Positions 63,342 through 64,000 of a stretch of 64,000 bases of DNA are shown here, in pieces. The stretch is from contig NZ_QJTK01000012.1 of the NCBI RefSeq assembly GCF_003217355.1, positions 42,332 through 106,331 on the forward strand, in the 5' to 3' direction. Under the pieces are notes generated by a model, which did no database searches, had not been told where the DNA came from, and saw only the letters and a list, made by a program, of their open reading frames with translations. Both the position numbers and the translations under genes were made by a program. Source of the stretch: Rhodobacter viridis (GTDB lineage: Bacteria > Pseudomonadota > Alphaproteobacteria > Rhodobacterales > Rhodobacteraceae). Each line of letters opens with the position of its first letter. The first letter of the stretch is position 1.

Positions 63342-64000
63342 GCTGGATGCAACGCGGCAAACGCCTCGAGCGCCAAACGATTATGCTGGCGGCCGGCATG
63401 CCGGAAGGCGAGCCGGAGGGCGATGCGGTGGCGCGGATCAGCGGTTGGGACATCGACCAAGCGATCGTGGCGCTTGCTCGCGCGGTCTTCGCCGAAGGCG
63501 GCCGCCTCGTCGCCGAGAGCGACACCCCCTTAACTCTGCTGCTCGCGATGATCGCCGCGGAGTATCAGACCCAGCGCTTCGCTGAAGGAAGTGGCCACGC
63601 CGATGCCGACCTTACACCTTCCGTTCGCGTCCACCGGACCCGTACGCGCTCGGACCGCGAAGATGAAGACGAGGCCCTGCTCGAGCGCTACAGCTTGGTC
63701 GACTTCGTGGACGGAGCGGACGATGATCCGTTCGCGGAAAACGAAATCTCCACGCCATCCCCGCGCGACGCACCCATTGCGCTGGTCTGCATCGGTGGGG
63801 GTGCCGACGTGATCGAACAGGCCCATTGGTTCGCGAGCAAGGAGTCATACCGCCCGATATTCGTGCTTGAGACGACCGGCGGCGCAGCCGCACGACTTGC
63901 CGTCGTGGCCTGCTGCCGGTTTCGTGGACACGAAGATAAGATCGTGACCAAGGAAACGGAGATCGGACATGGTGAGACGGAAGTTCACGAAGGAGTTCAA
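63338..64000 (+). CDS. SLOG-like protein, pair 2 (3' end beyond window)
   Basis: At least 221 residues, cut by the right edge. TIMLAAGMP (14-22) parallels IFLSASVP of the first SLOG protein; FAEGGRLVAESDTPLTLLL (51-69) parallels its LLVWGGQPAITP segment; and IALVCIGGGADVIEQ (147-161) followed by TTGGAAARLA (179-188) parallels AVFIGGMEGVIDEF and APGGVSREL. An acidic, Arg-rich linker of about 50 residues (95-145) is extra. The WGG loop of the first protein reads AES here. ATGA overlap with the TIR gene. Family by resemblance to the first SLOG gene; moderate certainty. Confidence 0.65.
   Translation, partial: MSWMQRGKRLERQTIMLAAGMPEGEPEGDAVARISGWDIDQAIVALARAVFAEGGRLVAESDTPLTLLLAMIAAEYQTQRFAEGSGHADADLTPSVRVHRTRTRSDREDEDEALLERYSLVDFVDGADDDPFAENEISTPSPRDAPIALVCIGGGADVIEQAHWFASKESYRPIFVLETTGGAAARLAVVACCRFRGHEDKIVTKETEIGHGETEVHEGVQ

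Noticed and set aside
37919..64000. CRISPR array or cas genes in the island
   Set aside because: No regularly spaced repeats and no Cas-like protein were seen.

Overview
The window looks like a chromosomal segment of a purple non-sulfur alphaproteobacterium, most likely Rhodobacter (R. capsulatus or a close relative). The base composition is GC-rich. The gene families (class II hybrid-cluster protein, RbsB-type inositol transport, HemP, NDH-2 with a cyclic-nucleotide-binding-like tail) and the intergenic AAATA..GGGGG(C)..GCCCCC hairpin repeats all fit that group. Species assignment is by recognition, not by a search.

Region 1 (1-9.6 kb) is core chromosome: a left-truncated chemoreceptor, hydroxylamine reductase hcp divergent from an NsrR-like Rrf2 regulator with two operator-like dyads between them, a large PAS-GGDEF-EAL protein, tRNA-Gly(TCC), a small DksA/TraR zinc protein, hemP with an overlapping small gene, and a ProC-like dehydrogenase. 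Region 2 (9.6-26.3 kb) starts with a GlxA-type AraC regulator and continues as a long minus-strand myo-inositol locus. Reading in the direction of transcription it holds a LacI regulator, binding protein, ABC ATPase, permease, a second binding protein, two Gfo/Idh dehydrogenases alternating with two TIM-barrel enzymes, then iolC (fused to DUF2090), iolD, iolE and iolB. TGATGGAA-type operators lie around the LacI gene, and REP-like hairpins separate the iol genes. Region 3 (26.4-37.9 kb) holds a PhoX-family protein, an orphan TorC-C-like monohaem cytochrome, NDH-2, an SH3-like exported protein, tRNA-Val, an HU-like protein, lon, a small membrane protein, an EnvZ-like kinase and a metallo-hydrolase.

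Region 4 (37.9 kb to the right edge) reads as an integrated genomic island. tRNA-Asn(GTT) is followed at once by a tyrosine integrase. Next come a 1716-residue exonuclease-RecQ-UvrD fusion and, head-to-head with it, a methyltransferase overlapping a HIT-PLD-SF2 helicase-DUF3427 protein. After that is an A/G-rich non-coding stretch and a zone of broken insertion sequences (IS256, IS3, IS66) with hypothetical genes and a thymidylate-synthase-like gene. The last 8 kb carry three short TIR-encoding operons. Two are TIR + SLOG-like pairs with ATGA overlaps (the second SLOG runs off the window). Between them is a ThsB-like TIR gene overlapping an Nmad2-domain gene. An apparently intact IS3 element and IS256/recombinase debris lie between these modules.

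The most interesting part is 54.6-64.0 kb. The two TIR-SLOG pairs are diverged paralogues with the same layout, so TIR plus SLOG looks like a conserved two-gene unit in which a TIR NAD-processing enzyme is paired with a nucleotide-binding SLOG protein. No SIR2 or other known Thoeris effector is visible. The ThsB-Nmad2 pair and the nearby thymidylate-synthase-like gene suggest a link to modified nucleotides. These functional links are inference from family knowledge and gene order.
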